Shown here piece after piece: positions 21,291-34,266 of a stretch of DNA of 64,000 bases. Source of the DNA: Amoebophrya sp. A120 (taxonomy: Eukaryota > Sar > Dinophyceae > Syndiniales > Amoebophryaceae); assembly GCA_905178155.1 (NCBI GenBank), contig CAJINV010000013.1, forward strand, positions 1,926,281-1,990,280, given 5' to 3'. How positions within the stretch are numbered: position 1 is the first letter of the stretch; every line of letters starts with the position of its first letter. A model generated the notes under the pieces. It saw only the letters and a list, made by a program, of their open reading frames with translations, searched no databases and was not told the DNA's origin. The position numbers were made by a program, and so were the translations under genes.

Positions 21291-22099
21291 GTTCCCAAAT
21301 GAATTCGGTGGGGTCCCTGTGCTACGATTTTGCTGTGCTTCGTTGGTGTCCTAGCCCGGCAGCTTGTCGTGCGCGCGCGCGCGGCTGGCTCTATTCCGTC
21401 TGCCGGGTGTCGGCGCGCAGCGCTTTATGTGGAGCCGGGTCCACTCACATCGCAGAAGATGTTGGAGTCGCTCATGCGGCCACCAGCCTCGAATTGTCCA
21501 CCGAGTGAGATGCCAATAGTTCTTGTCAGTACTCGGGATGGTGATGCCCCGATTTGGGGAAAAACCCCGTCTCTTCTTCTTGTTGCAGGTCCAAGGAGCG
21601 AAGGAACAAGGCGGCAGTACTGCGCAAGTGGATGATGTTGCGGAATTCACATTTTGAGACCTCAGTCCCAGTGTTTTTTCTTTTGACGAAGAGCAATTGA
21701 ATTGACTAGCGTCGTCGTTTTGTGTCGCGCGTCTAAGTCCAGCCTCGGTGCGCAGAGCTCAGCGCTTGAGAGAAGAACCGATCGCCACGTAGATTTTGTT
21801 GAGGAGAAGTAGAAGTTGTGGCGCAGTCCATTGGTACTCGTCTTCGTTCGTTTCGTCTTTTGCGATAGGACGAGCGCCATCGCTGTTCCACCACGATATT
21901 TTATGTTTAATTTTGTCGAGATCAAACACGTAGAAAGGAGAATATTCAATATTGTAGTAAAAACAAAGCGGAACCACGCTAGTGAAGCCGGATAGCCCTC
22001 ACGCCAAGTCCGTCTAGGCCTGTACGTTTTTCGTGTATCGACTGCCAGCTCATAAGAACTAGTCTGTACGTAGAACCAACTGCGCACGCCCAAAACGCC

Positions 22100-25000
22100 A
22101 TGCCGACCTACCCGTATCAGACCACAGCGCCCCGCGCCAGCGGGCACTCGCGGGCTAGCAGTCGTGCTCCCTCGCCTTCCATGCTGCCGGGGTTCAAGCC
22201 GCCACCGTTGGGAAGTACGAATTTGATTCAACGACATTTATGATCTTTTCATCGACGCAACTCGTGTCAATGATGTGAATCTAGATCAGAAAAAAGTCGA
22301 AGTGCACCACGATTGACTCTGACTGTGAGCAGCAATTTGACCGACGTTCTTGCATGAAAAAAAAAAAGATTTTGAAACCTCAAACAACGCAGCCATCATC
22401 GCCCCTCCTGGTCTAGTTCCGATTCCCTCGAAGTTTATCGCGTCTCCCTTTGAGCGACGGGGTTCCAACACCTCCTTCGATCCAAATGTCCGGCGTCACT
22501 CTAACGACCCGATCTCGAAGTCCCACTCGGAGGTCATCGTGGGCACCGGTCCGGCGTGTAGCAGCAGCGCAAACTTGGCGATCCTCGGTGCGGGAGGAGC
22601 ATTAGTTGGCACCTCCACTTCGCAAACGTACCTGAGGCCTACCACCCGCAACGCGATGAGCGCCAAAGCGTCACCCACCGGTCTGCAGCCGGTCTTTCCC
22701 GTACCGTCATCAAGTGTGAGTACTAAGCCAGGACTTCCGCAAGAGTACCACGGAAACAAGGCTGCTTCTCCAGAACAAGAAAACTTCTCGCAGTCCCAAT
22801 CCGCGGGGGAATTCTATTTCTACCAGAAGAGCAAGTCCAATCCGGTGAACGCGCGGCCCCGGCCGCGAAACCAGCCGTTCCACAGCTTTCCCGCTCACGA
22901 AAACAGCACGTCGGCGCGGTCCCCGTCCACGTCCACCTACGAGCAGCTCTGGATCGCTTCGCGGGCACAATCCAGGGAAGTTCTGCAGCAGCCGACGGAT
23001 CATGTTGTTCACGGAAACAAGATGCAAAGAGCGTATCAAATACAGCAGGAGCAGCACCACGTGGCAGTAGAAGAACCACAGGCCGCGCGGGTACAACAGC
23101 ATCCACGTGTAGTGCCATCTTCACACTCCGGGCGTTCTCCAAATGAGCTGCAACAACATCTCCCACTGCCACAAACAGTAACTTCGAGTGACTTTGTGCC
23201 GCAGAGCTGCAACCACGTCCAGCGTGGCCGGTCTCGCGAACAAGCGAGCAAAAATAGCTACCAACACATCGCGTGCTCGCCGGGTGGCGGGGTGGTGGAA
23301 CCGGTTGGCGCGACAGGTGCGATGAATAGCGACGCAAACAATAACTTTGAGGACGTTTACCCGCCGATGGAGAAAAAAGAGAGTAAACAAGCTGATAATC
23401 CGAAAAGTCACCAGATCTCGCATGGAAATAACCGGTCTCGCAGCAACAGCAGCAATTTCAACCCCAACCAAAACTTCGGACTCGCTATTCCGCAGATGCT
23501 CTTACCCGGCAGCAGTGTGCTGGCGCCGGCGGGTGGGCTGAAGACAAGCGGCAGGAGAAACAACAGTCCCCAGGACAACAACTTCGGCGTGTACAACTAT
23601 GGGGGAGGAGCTGGCGCTGGTGCTGGTGATCATGATTACAACAACATTAACGTCGGCCCAGGAGCAGCGTTCGACATCATCGACGACATTGCTGACGCGT
23701 CTGATCCAACCGTCCCCCGAATGTTGAGTCACCAGATGAACTACGACTATCGAAGCAGTAATAGAGCGAATAATCACAAGAACTCTTCGAAGAGCAATTC
23801 CAATTCCTTCACCGAATTTTCCCTGACCGAGAGGTATCTCAGAGAAAAAGCCTAGCAAGAGGAGGTCACGTGCTTTGTGCTGCAGATAAAATAGGTACAC
23901 GAATAAAAGGAGACGGAAAACCCTGCTTTGCATAGCCGAAAAGCCATCCTAATATGGGCCCGCCCACGACCCCTTTTTTTTGCCTGTTGTTAAATTTGTT
24001 TTCGCATTATAGCTGCTACCCTGCTAGCTTATTTTTTCTCGTTGATATGAGGTCCATCAAGGAATGGGAAAAGATCGTGAAGTACCGCGAAACCGACCTC
24101 GTGAAGCGGAAGGAGTCCGTGATGGAAAGCCGCGCCATTCTGGAGGACCGGCTGATGCTGCGGGAGCGGATTCTGAACGACTGCCAAAAGGTCGCGCGGA
24201 ACGGCTACACGCACGAGAAGCAAATTCAGAATCTGGTGCTGGAGACGCAAGCGCTGGCGAACGAAATCCACCGGGTGGAAACAGAGCGGGGCGAGAAGGA
24301 GAAGAGGTTTGAGGAGAAAGAGATGGCGGAATTGCGGCAGGAGAAGAGAACGTGGATCCAGGAACACGTCGAAAAATTGGAAAAAAGCAACGAAGAATTA
24401 AAATCCGAGCTCGCGAAGGAAAAAGAAACCTTCGAGCAAACCGGCCTTTCTTGGAAGCAGAAGTTCAAAGAGTCCAAGAAGGAGCTGGATCAGTCCTTGA
24501 AAGAAAAGCAGACACAGCTGAAGCAGCTGCAGAAGGAGTTAGAAAAGCAAGAGTTCGACACGAAGTTGAAAAAAGACGAGGTCCTGTACCTGCAACGGAA
24601 AAACGGGGACCGGAAGGTGGCGCTGGACGAGGCGAGGGGAATTTTGGAAGAACAAATCTTCGTCGCGCGGTCCGCCATGAGCCGACACGTCAAGCGGGAT
24701 TATGGTATTTTTTATGTGCTGCTCGCTGCTGTTTAGACTCTCACGATGTTGCCCCCTCTCTTCTACGTCGTAGCTTAGCTTCAAACTAGCCCCCCCCCCC
24801 CGTAACTAAAGCAGACCCCCGGTAGTAGTTCTCCGAGCTGTGCGTAAAAGATGAAGTAGCAGTAGGGTAGCACTAGCCCTAGCGTAGCTCCGGTACCCGC
24901 AGTTAGATTTAGAATGGTTAGTAGCCGCAGTTAGATTTAGAATAGGAATACTACATACATACTACCTCTCTGATGTTTGCCGCTTTTCTGCCGTTCGGAT

Positions 25001-28000
25001 TGGCAGATGAAGCAGGAACAATAAGTAGGAAGATGCGCCGTCGCCGATCGATCTTGACACTGCTCACCATCAGGCGGCGCGTGCTGCTTTTCGTGCGAGA
25101 AAGCAAGAAAGAAAGTTGCATTTTCGGTCCAGATGAAAAGTGATCGGTACAACGTTCACAACACGACGTCGCTTTGATACAGAGAATCATTTCTATCGTG
25201 CAAGTGATCGTCATCGTACTAAGACCAATCGTACAACAGCAAGATGAGAGCGTGGCTGTGATACCGTGCACGAATGAACCTGATCTGGTAACCAACGCGG
25301 GCATCGGTTTTAGAAGGGCGTAGCTATCGATGCCGTGCTATTGACGCTCCACCTGTAGTACAACTCACTCGAAGATGTTTTTTCACACATATCATCAAGA
25401 CGCTTTATCAGATTTACGCTCGGCTCATCACAACCCCCTCAACAGGTCCCCCCCGCTTGAGTGAGAGATATTTTCTACTTGTCGATCCTCATCATGTGCA
25501 TTCATCTACGTTTTCCACGTTTGCATGATGTACTTAGCTGCAAGAACGCTAGAGAATAGAAATTGCGCTTCAGTGGTGTTAGAAGTAGTTGTAGAGAGAG
25601 AAGAGGCAACACGCAACAGGAACACTCGGTCTATGCAGAAGTATAAGTGTTTTCGTCTTCTCGTCGACTTCTTACTGGATCTTGATCTTCGGCATGCCTC
25701 GTCCACAACCTAGGCTTGCTTGGTGCAGCCTGTGGCAGGTTCGAAAACCACCAAAACAACACGACCAAGATGGCCGCTCGCTTTCGCTTCCAGGAGGACC
25801 CGGAATAATAAATGACGTGACGTCCACCTCGTTGCACTTCGTGCCTCGTGTCTTTGCTTCATTGAAGACGAGGACAAAGATCATACGTGCCAAAATCTCC
25901 GTCAAAACCGTCCGCACGCCCTCGATCATCAAATGGAAAATTTAGATCGTGCTTTCACCGTCGTCGTGATCGATCGTCAACATCTGCAACGGGCACTAGC
26001 ACAACTTCATCTCCGTCCTGCTCGAGATCACACGCGCTGCTCGTGAGATTATGGATCGCTTCTTCTAAGGACCTCGCTTGCAACGTACTAGAAGTGAGTC
26101 TGTCAACGTCATCGTTTAGAGGATCGGACCGCTCACGTTCATCACTGTAAAGCTCAGAAGGATCTGAATCGTCGTGATGCGTAAGTAGAACATCGAGAAA
26201 CTACGCGGTCCATCGTCCAAGATCATCTGCAACGTGGTCTACAACCGTCCAGGAAACAAAGCTACGTCCCTGAGTCTTCAAGTATCTGCCGCGCGTCAAG
26301 AGGAAGAGGTGTCAACGTCGAGAAGAAGAAGCGTAGGAAAAATGGTCGAGATGGAGAGATCATGCTTTCAGTCCTTCGTCCTTAGTTTTGTACAAACTAC
26401 AGGTTTGCTGGCCCGGCGAAATCCGACCTGCGTGCGGTAAGCTGGGTCAGGGAAGGGCTGAGGATCGTATTCGTGATCGTAGCACTCTTGCGTCACATTT
26501 ACGTTCTTGTGTGCCGAGATGAAAGGAGCTGCAGCTGTAGAGGAGAAGAAAGCCGTATTTATCGTGCTGGTCGTGGGGAGACTATAGTGCTGAGAGGAAC
26601 TACACCCGTACCAAACATCCGTGCTCTGCTGTCCTGGAAACCGTGCATTGACCAGAGCGAAGTCAGTTGGATGTGGAACGTTGAAGGAAATCGGTGACGC
26701 TAGTCCTAGTCGTGCCGTAGCGTACTCTCACATCGTGGCGCTGAAGGCAGCACTCGAGTGCAGAAGTAGATCTTGTCGCGCGCCGTCCAGCCAACTCTTC
26801 GTCTCGCTCGTTCCTATCTGCGTCCAGCCTCTACTACGCGCAGATCGCACAGAACGAGTTGACTTTTTTTTTCGTGAAGGAGATTTTGAATGGGTTTGCT
26901 TTTCTCCCGTACTGGTACTTCAGCTTGGCCTTGGCGTTACCTCTACTCATCACCACCTTCAAGCTTCTCTAGTTTCACTTCTACTTCTTTCGATCGAGAA
27001 GACCTGCTTCGCAGTATCTCACTATTATTCACAGAGGGCGACGAAACACCGCGAGGGCGAAAAATTTCACAAGGAGAAAACCGCGAAACCTCCATGGATC
27101 GGCTCCCATTCCGAGCCGAAACCCCAGGGCAAACGGTCCCCATTCCGAGCCTATACCTCCGGGCAAACGATCCCCATTCCAAGGCTATACCTCCGGGCAA
27201 ACGATCCCCATTCCAAGGCTATACCTCCGGGCAAACGATCCCCATTCCGAGCCGATACCTCCGGGCAAACGATCCCCATTCCACGCGAACGATCCCCATT
27301 CCGCTCTTTTTTATCATACCGAGAAAACCGCCCGCCAAGTCAAACCTACTTCGTGCGAGTGTGCATGTAGTTGTGGACACGCATCAGGAAATCAGAGAGA
27401 GCGCTTCCTGTTTGTCTTCGCTGGAGCTTGCTTATTATCACATACCAGCACACCAGTCGCGGACCGGTCGTAGTGCTTTTGTTCTGAAATCACGCGAGAC
27501 CACAACTACATGTGCGCGAGCAGTGAATTTGGCTTGGCGCCGGAAGCTCTTGACTTTGCCACTATACCCCATACCTCCGCAAGTCGATCCCCGCATGACA
27601 AGAACACCACCTCCGGGATTCGAACCCCCAACCTCCGGGATTCGGTCCCCCTTCCATTTTGGGCCCTGCGTCGAGTATCACCTGGAAAAGCTTGCTGCTT
27701 TCTGTTGGTTTTGCATGGATGTTGCGCACAGTGTAGCACTTTTATTGCACACAGCTGAGGCTGTGTTCGTTGGGGCTGGCGACTCCTCTTCGTGTTTCGA
27801 GGGCGCGCTGGCTCTGAATCGATATTATGATATTAGCGCACAATTGTGGGCATACTAGTTTCAATTTCTTTGTTGTGCTTGTGAGCGAAACGAAAATAAA
27901 GTTGCACGGACGGGACAAAATCAGAGCAGAAGCAGGCAGGCTTTTTCAAATCCTTAACAAAATCCGAAGTACTTGCGGTAAGATGCGGGGCCGACGGCCA

Positions 28001-31000
28001 CGTGGGTGTAATCCGACGTACGTGCGTATGACGCGCAATTTTTCGAGTGAAACTTTGCAAGGGGGGTTTTGTATGCTGATTTGTTGCAGCAGTTTCTGGA
28101 AAGAATTTTTGCATAACTATTTCCGCCATCACCAACACAAACTAACCACGCTTGTTTTCTCTCCTTCGCGTTCAGCAACTTGTTCTCGGGCGGAGGATCG
28201 GCAATCTAGATTTTTGCTACTGTATGTTCACTGCGCGAAGAAGTATAGGCTGCGGAATTGCGTGGTAAGAGGAAACAACTACACACTGCTGCTCCATCTT
28301 GAAGGCATCTGCTGCAACAGAAACGACACAAAAGCCCTCCCTCCGATTTTTACCTGCCCTTCCATACTCGGGTAAACCTCGTGGCCACGTCGTGACACAG
28401 CGGCAAGGGTTTAGGGTTTTAGCGGTTTAGGGTTTATTTCTATCCGGCGGCGACTCGCAACGCAGAGAAGCGCCAGCCTCGTCGGGTTTGCTGTTTGTTT
28501 TTCCAGTCGAAGTAGTTCTCTGTGTTGCTGGTGTCCTGTAGTCGGTTCTCGACATCAACATTCTTGTCAAGGTGATCTACATGTCGATCTAGAAGATCAT
28601 GATCCCAAACTACTACGACGACAAAGTAGTCCCAGATCCATACTAAACCACCAGAGGAGGGGGAGACAGACCGACGACGTGAGGAGTCCTGTTGGTCCCA
28701 GAAACGTGACAAAACCCAGCCAGTGACGGAAACGGAAGAAGATCGCTGCCAATGTTTCGATCAGGACGAGCGCGGCATTCTCGTCGTGCAAAGAAGAATC
28801 GGAAGCAGATCTATAGTGCCTTTTTCTTTTCAATCTGATGATCCAGTTGGTCGCTCCAGTCAAAGCATTTTGTCAGGGTGGAGCGTCGTCTTGTCAGTTG
28901 TAAAAAAACGTATAGCAGAAGCGCAGAGAATTGTGAGGGCTCTCCCGTAGGTTCTATCAGGTCCAGCGCCATTATCGTGCAAGATCGTGCCTAGTACTGC
29001 TGTCGTGGAGGAGTTTGCTTTCTGATCATTTTTTTCGTTTTGGAAAACTAGAAGCAAGAAGAACGGTCGTTCTGCATCTACTTACATACTGTCACGTGAC
29101 AAGTAAGCTGTCGAGATCGTCCTGAGTCATTTTGAGCCGATCAAGCGTCCTCGCGATTGCAGTGCGCGAACCAAAGTCTGGAAGTCTTTTCTGTGCGCTC
29201 AGAAGGTCTTTTTTTTTTTTCGCGGCACTTATTTTTGAACTGGAAAAAAGTCGGAAGTCGTTTATTTGAGTCTCGCAGAAAGAATAGAGAAACTCACTTT
29301 CACCGTTGTCGAATGTCGGAGTAAGTCATCGTTCTTCTAGTCATAGTTACTTATCAGTTAGTTTGGTGTGGTTTGTAGTTGATACTATTACTCTTTTTGG
29401 CTCCGAGAACAAGTAGTTGCTCGTGTCGATTCATCAAGAAAGAAGTAGTTGCGCAAGAAGACTGAAAATCGTCATAATGCTAATAGTAATACATCTTTGG
29501 TTGATACCGTAGTTGCCGTTCTGTGGACAAGTTTGTGAATAGATGAATATGGAAAAGGAATTAATACCCGCCCCACGCACACAATAAGAAGAGCCGGGAT
29601 ATGCTGAGATCTCACATTAACCTCGTGGTAGTATCCCTGCACGAACAATATCGATATTCCAAGATATTTACCCTTCCCCAATCATGGATGGATAATGTTA
29701 ATATTGAAAAGTGAAGCCTACCCCAGTAAACCTAAACACGATGTCATCTGACGAACCTCTCTTGATGAACGAATGAACAAAAAAACAATTTTTGCACAAA
29801 TAAATCGTATATTACAAAAAAATCTAACTCTTTAGCCCGCGCCGAGACCGAGGAGCAAAAAGCGGTCGAGGTAAAGTCGAGCACTTCGCTGGGCGAGAAA
29901 AAGTTAGAAGAAGACCTCCACACCTTCGAGTCCGCAAAGGTTCGGAGGAACGAACAGGCCGAGCAAATGGACGAAGAACTGCTTCGGTTAAGCCAAAGGG
30001 AGGAAGTGTTGTTCGCACTGAGATCGGAAATTCTGGATTTGATCCGCGTCATCAACATCGATGATTTGCCGCCATGGAAGTTAAATGCCATGAGTCGGTC
30101 TAGAAACGCGACTCCGCGGAATTCGCAAAACTTAACCAGCAGTGTACAAAGTGCCGTCTTCGGGTTAATGGGAAGCAACATGGGAAGTACGTGCATGTTA
30201 CTTTATTCCACCTGCTGCCTGCTTTTGTGCATAAAATAGTAGGATGTTTGACTGTCCTGTATTTGGTTTGTAGCGCAAGCGCGTATACTTGATTTGATAA
30301 GTTTGTTCTTTATTCTTGTTGTACTTGTAGGTATCCACAATCCGCAAGCAGACGACACAACTCTGGACGAGGCCGCGAAATTCCTCGAAAAAATCCAGAA
30401 CATCCACGACGAAGAGGCGGCGGCTGTGTACAGAGATTATAGAGTTTTTTGCCGCAGAGCAGAATTTGAATTTCGGTTTTTCGTTTGTGAGTCGCGCACT
30501 TGTGGTGTAGCTAGTGATTGTGAATTGTGTTCTGTTTCTTCGTGCGTATCCGTATCCTGCGTGACAACCACCACCACAATATCCAAACCCAGCAAGCACT
30601 TCCGCGAGCTGTGTGTGTCTTCCGTAGCCGCCCGCGACCGGATCCCCGCGGACGTGGAGGTGAGCCACGCGGGGCGGATTTCCGGCAGCTGCGCCGCGGT
30701 GCTGCGGGCGCGAAACCGTCTGTCGGAAAAATACGGTTCGGAGGCAGAGCAAATCGGGGCTCAGTGCGAATTGTTGCCGGACGATAGCGACATGGTGTCG
30801 TGGGTTTCGGTGAATAGCGACGTCGAGGAAGATGAAGAAGGTGATGATTGTGAAGGTAATTGCCCGGGCGAGGACCATGGCAAAGAGACCGAGGTCGTGG
30901 TTGAAGCGCAAGCAGTGGTCGTGGAGACTTCTACAAGTCGTGCAGGAGATGATTTTTACGACCAGAACGGCGCATCTTCAAGAAACGTGAACCAAATCCA

Positions 31001-32525
31001 CATCGCTGAACACGAGATTGAGGTAGAGGTCGAACCGGAAGTAGATGTGGATGGGAAGCAGCAGCAGGGAGCAATCGTGGAAGTAGACCAAGATCTTCAT
31101 CAAGAAGAAGTGCAGCCCAGCCCAATCCACGACGGCCCGGATGATTTTTCCTTCGGACAGAAGCACTCCGCACGAACGGACGTCGCTGGAGAAGTACTCT
31201 CGACAGAGAGGGAGGATGAGCAAGAAAATGAAAATGTTAAGCGAATAAACGTCATCACCGTACCCGCTTCCGCTGTTGCAGCGAGCATGCAGCATGGCCA
31301 AATGAACGTCCTGCAGAGCTCTATCGGTACTACGAGTTCCAACGCGACAACACTGCTCACCGCGACGGCACTCGCTGCGAATTTGAACATGGTCACGCCA
31401 AGGTTCGTGAGTCCGGGCAAACGCGGGGCGACACAGGTGAGATGTTGGTTTTTACTCATGAAAGTGATGATCATCTCACTCGAAGTCAAATCAGTGCGGA
31501 CAAGCATTGGCAGCTTTTGTAATAGATGCCAAGTTGTTGTTGTTCCATTTAGCCTACGCATGACTTTCTCTTTATTGTGCGTCACAAAGACAAATACAAA
31601 TAAAGGTGGACTCCAAAGCCAGTTCAGAGGCCGCCTACTTCGGAGTTTCGGAAGGAACGCCCGACACGTTGAACCTCTCTATGACGCCAAATTTTGTGGG
31701 AAATAGTGCGGTCACAGTGGAAGAAACTTCCACAAATGGTGCGACACAGCCCGTTACTGGACCGCAGCAGGTAGAATTTTTTCGCGATTTTTGTTTTTCT
31801 GCCAGATATAAAAGGAGAAATCTGCATACGTTTTTCGTTCGATTTTATGTCGCAAACAAATAAAAAAGCATGAGCGAAAAACTCAGCAGATCGTCCACTC
31901 TGCGTCCGCAAAGTCGATCATGCAACACGGTCCAGCAGGACCACTGGAACAAGCGCCGCCACTGACTGCGCCACAGCCACAGCAGCCGGCGCAAGTCCCG
32001 ATGGCGCCGGAAAGGAGTAGATTCGTAGGACACCATTCGTCCACGCCATCAGCTGGAGCAGGTCCAGCTGCTACTACAGCCCCGACGACGAACTCCTCTA
32101 GTCGGCAGCGCAGCCGCAGCACGAGCCGTGATTTCGCCGAGTGGTGCGCCTCGAAGGATTTCGCGAAAGCAGTTGTCGCGCCGACGATTCTGCTCGGCCC
32201 AGGAATCGGCTCTTCAACCGTGTCCTACGGAGCAAGTTTTGGAGCGGCGACTCCAACTGGTGCCGTCATCTCAGCATCCACTTCTGCAGTGCCCGCAGCA
32301 GCAGCTGCTGGCCCAGCAAGCAGAAGCGCGTCAGCAGAAATGATGGTACGCACGAATGTCACAAGAACCTCGAGTGAGACGGTCACGCCGACCGGTGCTA
32401 CGACGATGGCAGCTAGCAACAGTGGTTTCTTCAAAAAGACTATCATGCCAACCCCCCAGCAGCAACCCCAGCTGTACGCGAAAGTGATCAAGACGCAGAG
32501 GCCGCTCGTAGAACACCATGCGTAG
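22100..32525 (+). CDS. Large disordered plus coiled-coil protein, about 1441 aa (8 exons)
   Basis: Family not recognised. Exons: 22100-22214, 22369-23834, 24053-24704, 29836-30186, 30331-30427, 30593-31436, 31606-31770, 31890-32525; 1442 codons with stop. The first 520 residues are Asn/Gln/Ser/His-rich and probably disordered. Residues from about 530 to 860 are an almost unbroken coiled coil (KYRETDLVKRKESVMESRAI; KQTQLKQLQKELEKQEFD; EELLRLSQREEVLFALRSE). The C-terminal 580 residues are acidic, then Ala/Thr/Pro/Gln-rich. What looks like a stop at 23855 and a new start at 24048 is an introner; excision fuses SLTER to SIKEWEKIVKYRETD in frame. The 5.1-kb intron has clean GT-AG ends and continuous coiled coil on both sides. 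The intron 30428-30592 is 165 bp with no in-frame stop, so it may be retained. A scaffold or cytoskeletal role is plausible but only inferred. Confidence 0.72.
23835..24047 (+). mobile_element. Introner usable as a GT-AG intron, TSD AGAGG/TGAGG
   Basis: Ends TATCTCAGAGAAAAAGCC and inverted TATCAACGAGAAAAAATAAG. Flanks AGAGG (23830-23834) and TGAGG (24048-24052). Because the duplication ends in AGG, splicing AG|GTATCT to ATGAG|GTCC is canonical. It contains an in-frame stop that would split the gene in a naive annotation. Confidence 0.78.
27100..27302 (+). repeat. Minisatellite, 34-bp unit
   Basis: Five near-identical 34-bp units (consensus starts CGATCCCCATTCC and ends TACCTCCGGGCAAA), followed by two truncated units. 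The middle two units are identical. Confidence 0.92.
28406..28436 (+). repeat. Interstitial telomere-like patch
   Basis: AGGGTTTAGGGTTTTAGCGG followed by TTTAGGGTTTA: two TTTAGGG units and a degenerate one, matching the telomere unit of plants and dinoflagellates. Confidence 0.6.
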
Positions 32526-34266
32526 AAGACAGCAGAGGGTACCATGTTGGGTAGAACGAATGATGTGCTACTAATTAAAACAGAGTACAACCGTGATAAA
32601 ACTACAGTTGTTACCGTGATCAAACAGTTAACACTACCGTGACTAATCATGAGAATCGCAATGGGTTATTCAAGGAAGAATCTTCGATGGTAGCTGCGAA
32701 TTTCAATTTGCTATCGATACGGGAGATGATGAGATTTCTGAAATAAATGTGAGCTTGCCGCAATCGCAAATTGCGCCGCTTCTTGATCCTCCATCAGGTT
32801 TGTTTTTTCAAAAACAAAAACTGATACCTAGCGCTGTGATGAATGAATCATCTTCTACGATTTGAAAGAATTGCGACTATCGGACGATAGAACAAGTTTC
32901 CTGACGAGCTATAATTATCTTCGCTTTGTCGCTTTGAGTCCTGGTTGGTACTAGAAATATCTATGCGCATCAACGAGATACCAAAACCAAAAGAAAAAGA
33001 ATTATTGTGCTGGTAGAAAAGCATCGTGTTTAAGTTCATGGGTCGCCACTTTCGATCTATTCATTCACGAGCTTTACTGCTCGTCAGCTGTTGACGTAAT
33101 TTCTGTTTTCCGACACGTCGACCTTGACTTGTTAGGAGAAAAAACGCAGCTTTTGACGTCTTGTACTCGTTATGAAGAGGAAAAAAACAAGTGAAGATCT
33201 AAAAGATAGAAAACAGTGCACAAGAGAAGAGTTCTTTACGCAATTACAGTGATGAGAGAAACGCGAAGTCATCCCTGCGATACTTCGTAGAAAGCTTATT
33301 GTGAGTCCGCAGAGGGTTTCGCTGAACGTGAGCCTGCAGCTGCGGCCTGTTCCTTTTGTTCTGGAAACGCATTTGAGCAATCTCCCCAAAACTGAAGAAG
33401 GATCATGTTTTTCTCTTGTTTGAGCATCATGGTTTTCAGCACTACCTCAGCTTGATCAAACGGACCAGCTTTCTGACAACAACCGGCTGCGAGAATAGTG
33501 AAAGAAACAGCAGGGTCGGAAGTGCTTTTTTCGACAGATTCTTTGGTTGTTTATGTTTTTTTTTGTCGTGGCCGTAGGTCTTGACGATTGCAAATCAATT
33601 TCAATTTTTTCCATTCACAGGGCATGTGTCTCTTGAAGGTAAATGGAAATAGATTGTCGCGATGAAAAGCTTGATGCTAGGTTGAAAATTCGACTTCTCT
33701 TTTAAGTGAAACGTGCACGACTCAAGAACTTAACTTTCCTCGCATTGGCACTTTTTCAATTTCAATTATGACGAAGCAAAGCTGCTTGCAGTGACTGTTT
33801 CGCCTGATAGATAAGGACTAAGCTTTTTTTATTGTATGAACTGGACTACTGATCTAAATTTTTGATTCTCGAACGAAAATCGATTACAACTCAACCAAGA
33901 GTTTTGTCGATTCCGATTGTAGTTCTACCTGCTCTGCCGTGCGCGGCTGCTGGAAGTTGGCAAACAACTCGTCTTTTCTAAAGATTTTTTTGGAAGTGTC
34001 TTCTTAACTTTACTTTGAGATAAAGTATACAAGTCTGATATTTGTTTCTTTTCTTCACATTTCGAGTGTGAATTCCGACTGAAGAAACCGGCGCCGGTGG
34101 AGATAATTCTTACGGCCAAAAATTTGTGACCGCCGTCTTCAACGAAATCATAAACCAATCACATTACAACGTGGTGTGAGTACGAAATCAAGCAACAGAA
34201 AACCGCAGAGGGGAGCGGAACAAGTCGAAGCTAGTACCACCCCAACCAAGACATCGGAGGTCGGAG
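32526..34266. other. Intergenic, no gene seen
   Basis: AT-rich DNA, only short open frames on both strands. Upstream exons of the next gene cannot be excluded near 34150-34266, where a GTGTGAGTACG donor-like string occurs. Confidence 0.5.

Larger units (their letters stand above)
19637..22099. other. Intergenic; degenerate repeats and a GC-rich block
   Basis: Contains a degenerate GATGAGAG-type array (about 20483-20560), a 12-bp tandem repeat (20649-20684) and a GC-rich block (20860-21290). An open frame at 20541-21266 runs through the repeat and the GC block and is not convincing. No RNA gene recognised. Confidence 0.5.
24705..29835. other. 5.1-kb intron
   Basis: Starts GTATTTTTTATG after codon base 1 and ends CTCTTTAG; joining gives DYARAETEEQKAVEV across the junction. 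It contains a 34-bp minisatellite (27100-27302), a TTTAGGG patch (28406-28436) and a small duplicated CCGCAGTTAGATTTAGAAT (about 24898-24943). I saw no gene inside on either strand. Confidence 0.68.

Noticed and set aside
27600-27650. tRNA-like T-arm (GGTTCGAATCC) on the minus strand
   Set aside because: The B-box word is perfect, but there is no matching acceptor stem, D arm or A box at the right distance; it sits in repeated CCTCCGGGATTCG sequence.
25000-29700. Hidden gene inside the 5.1-kb intron
   Set aside because: Open frames on both strands are short or run through the minisatellite, with no domain or splice pattern.
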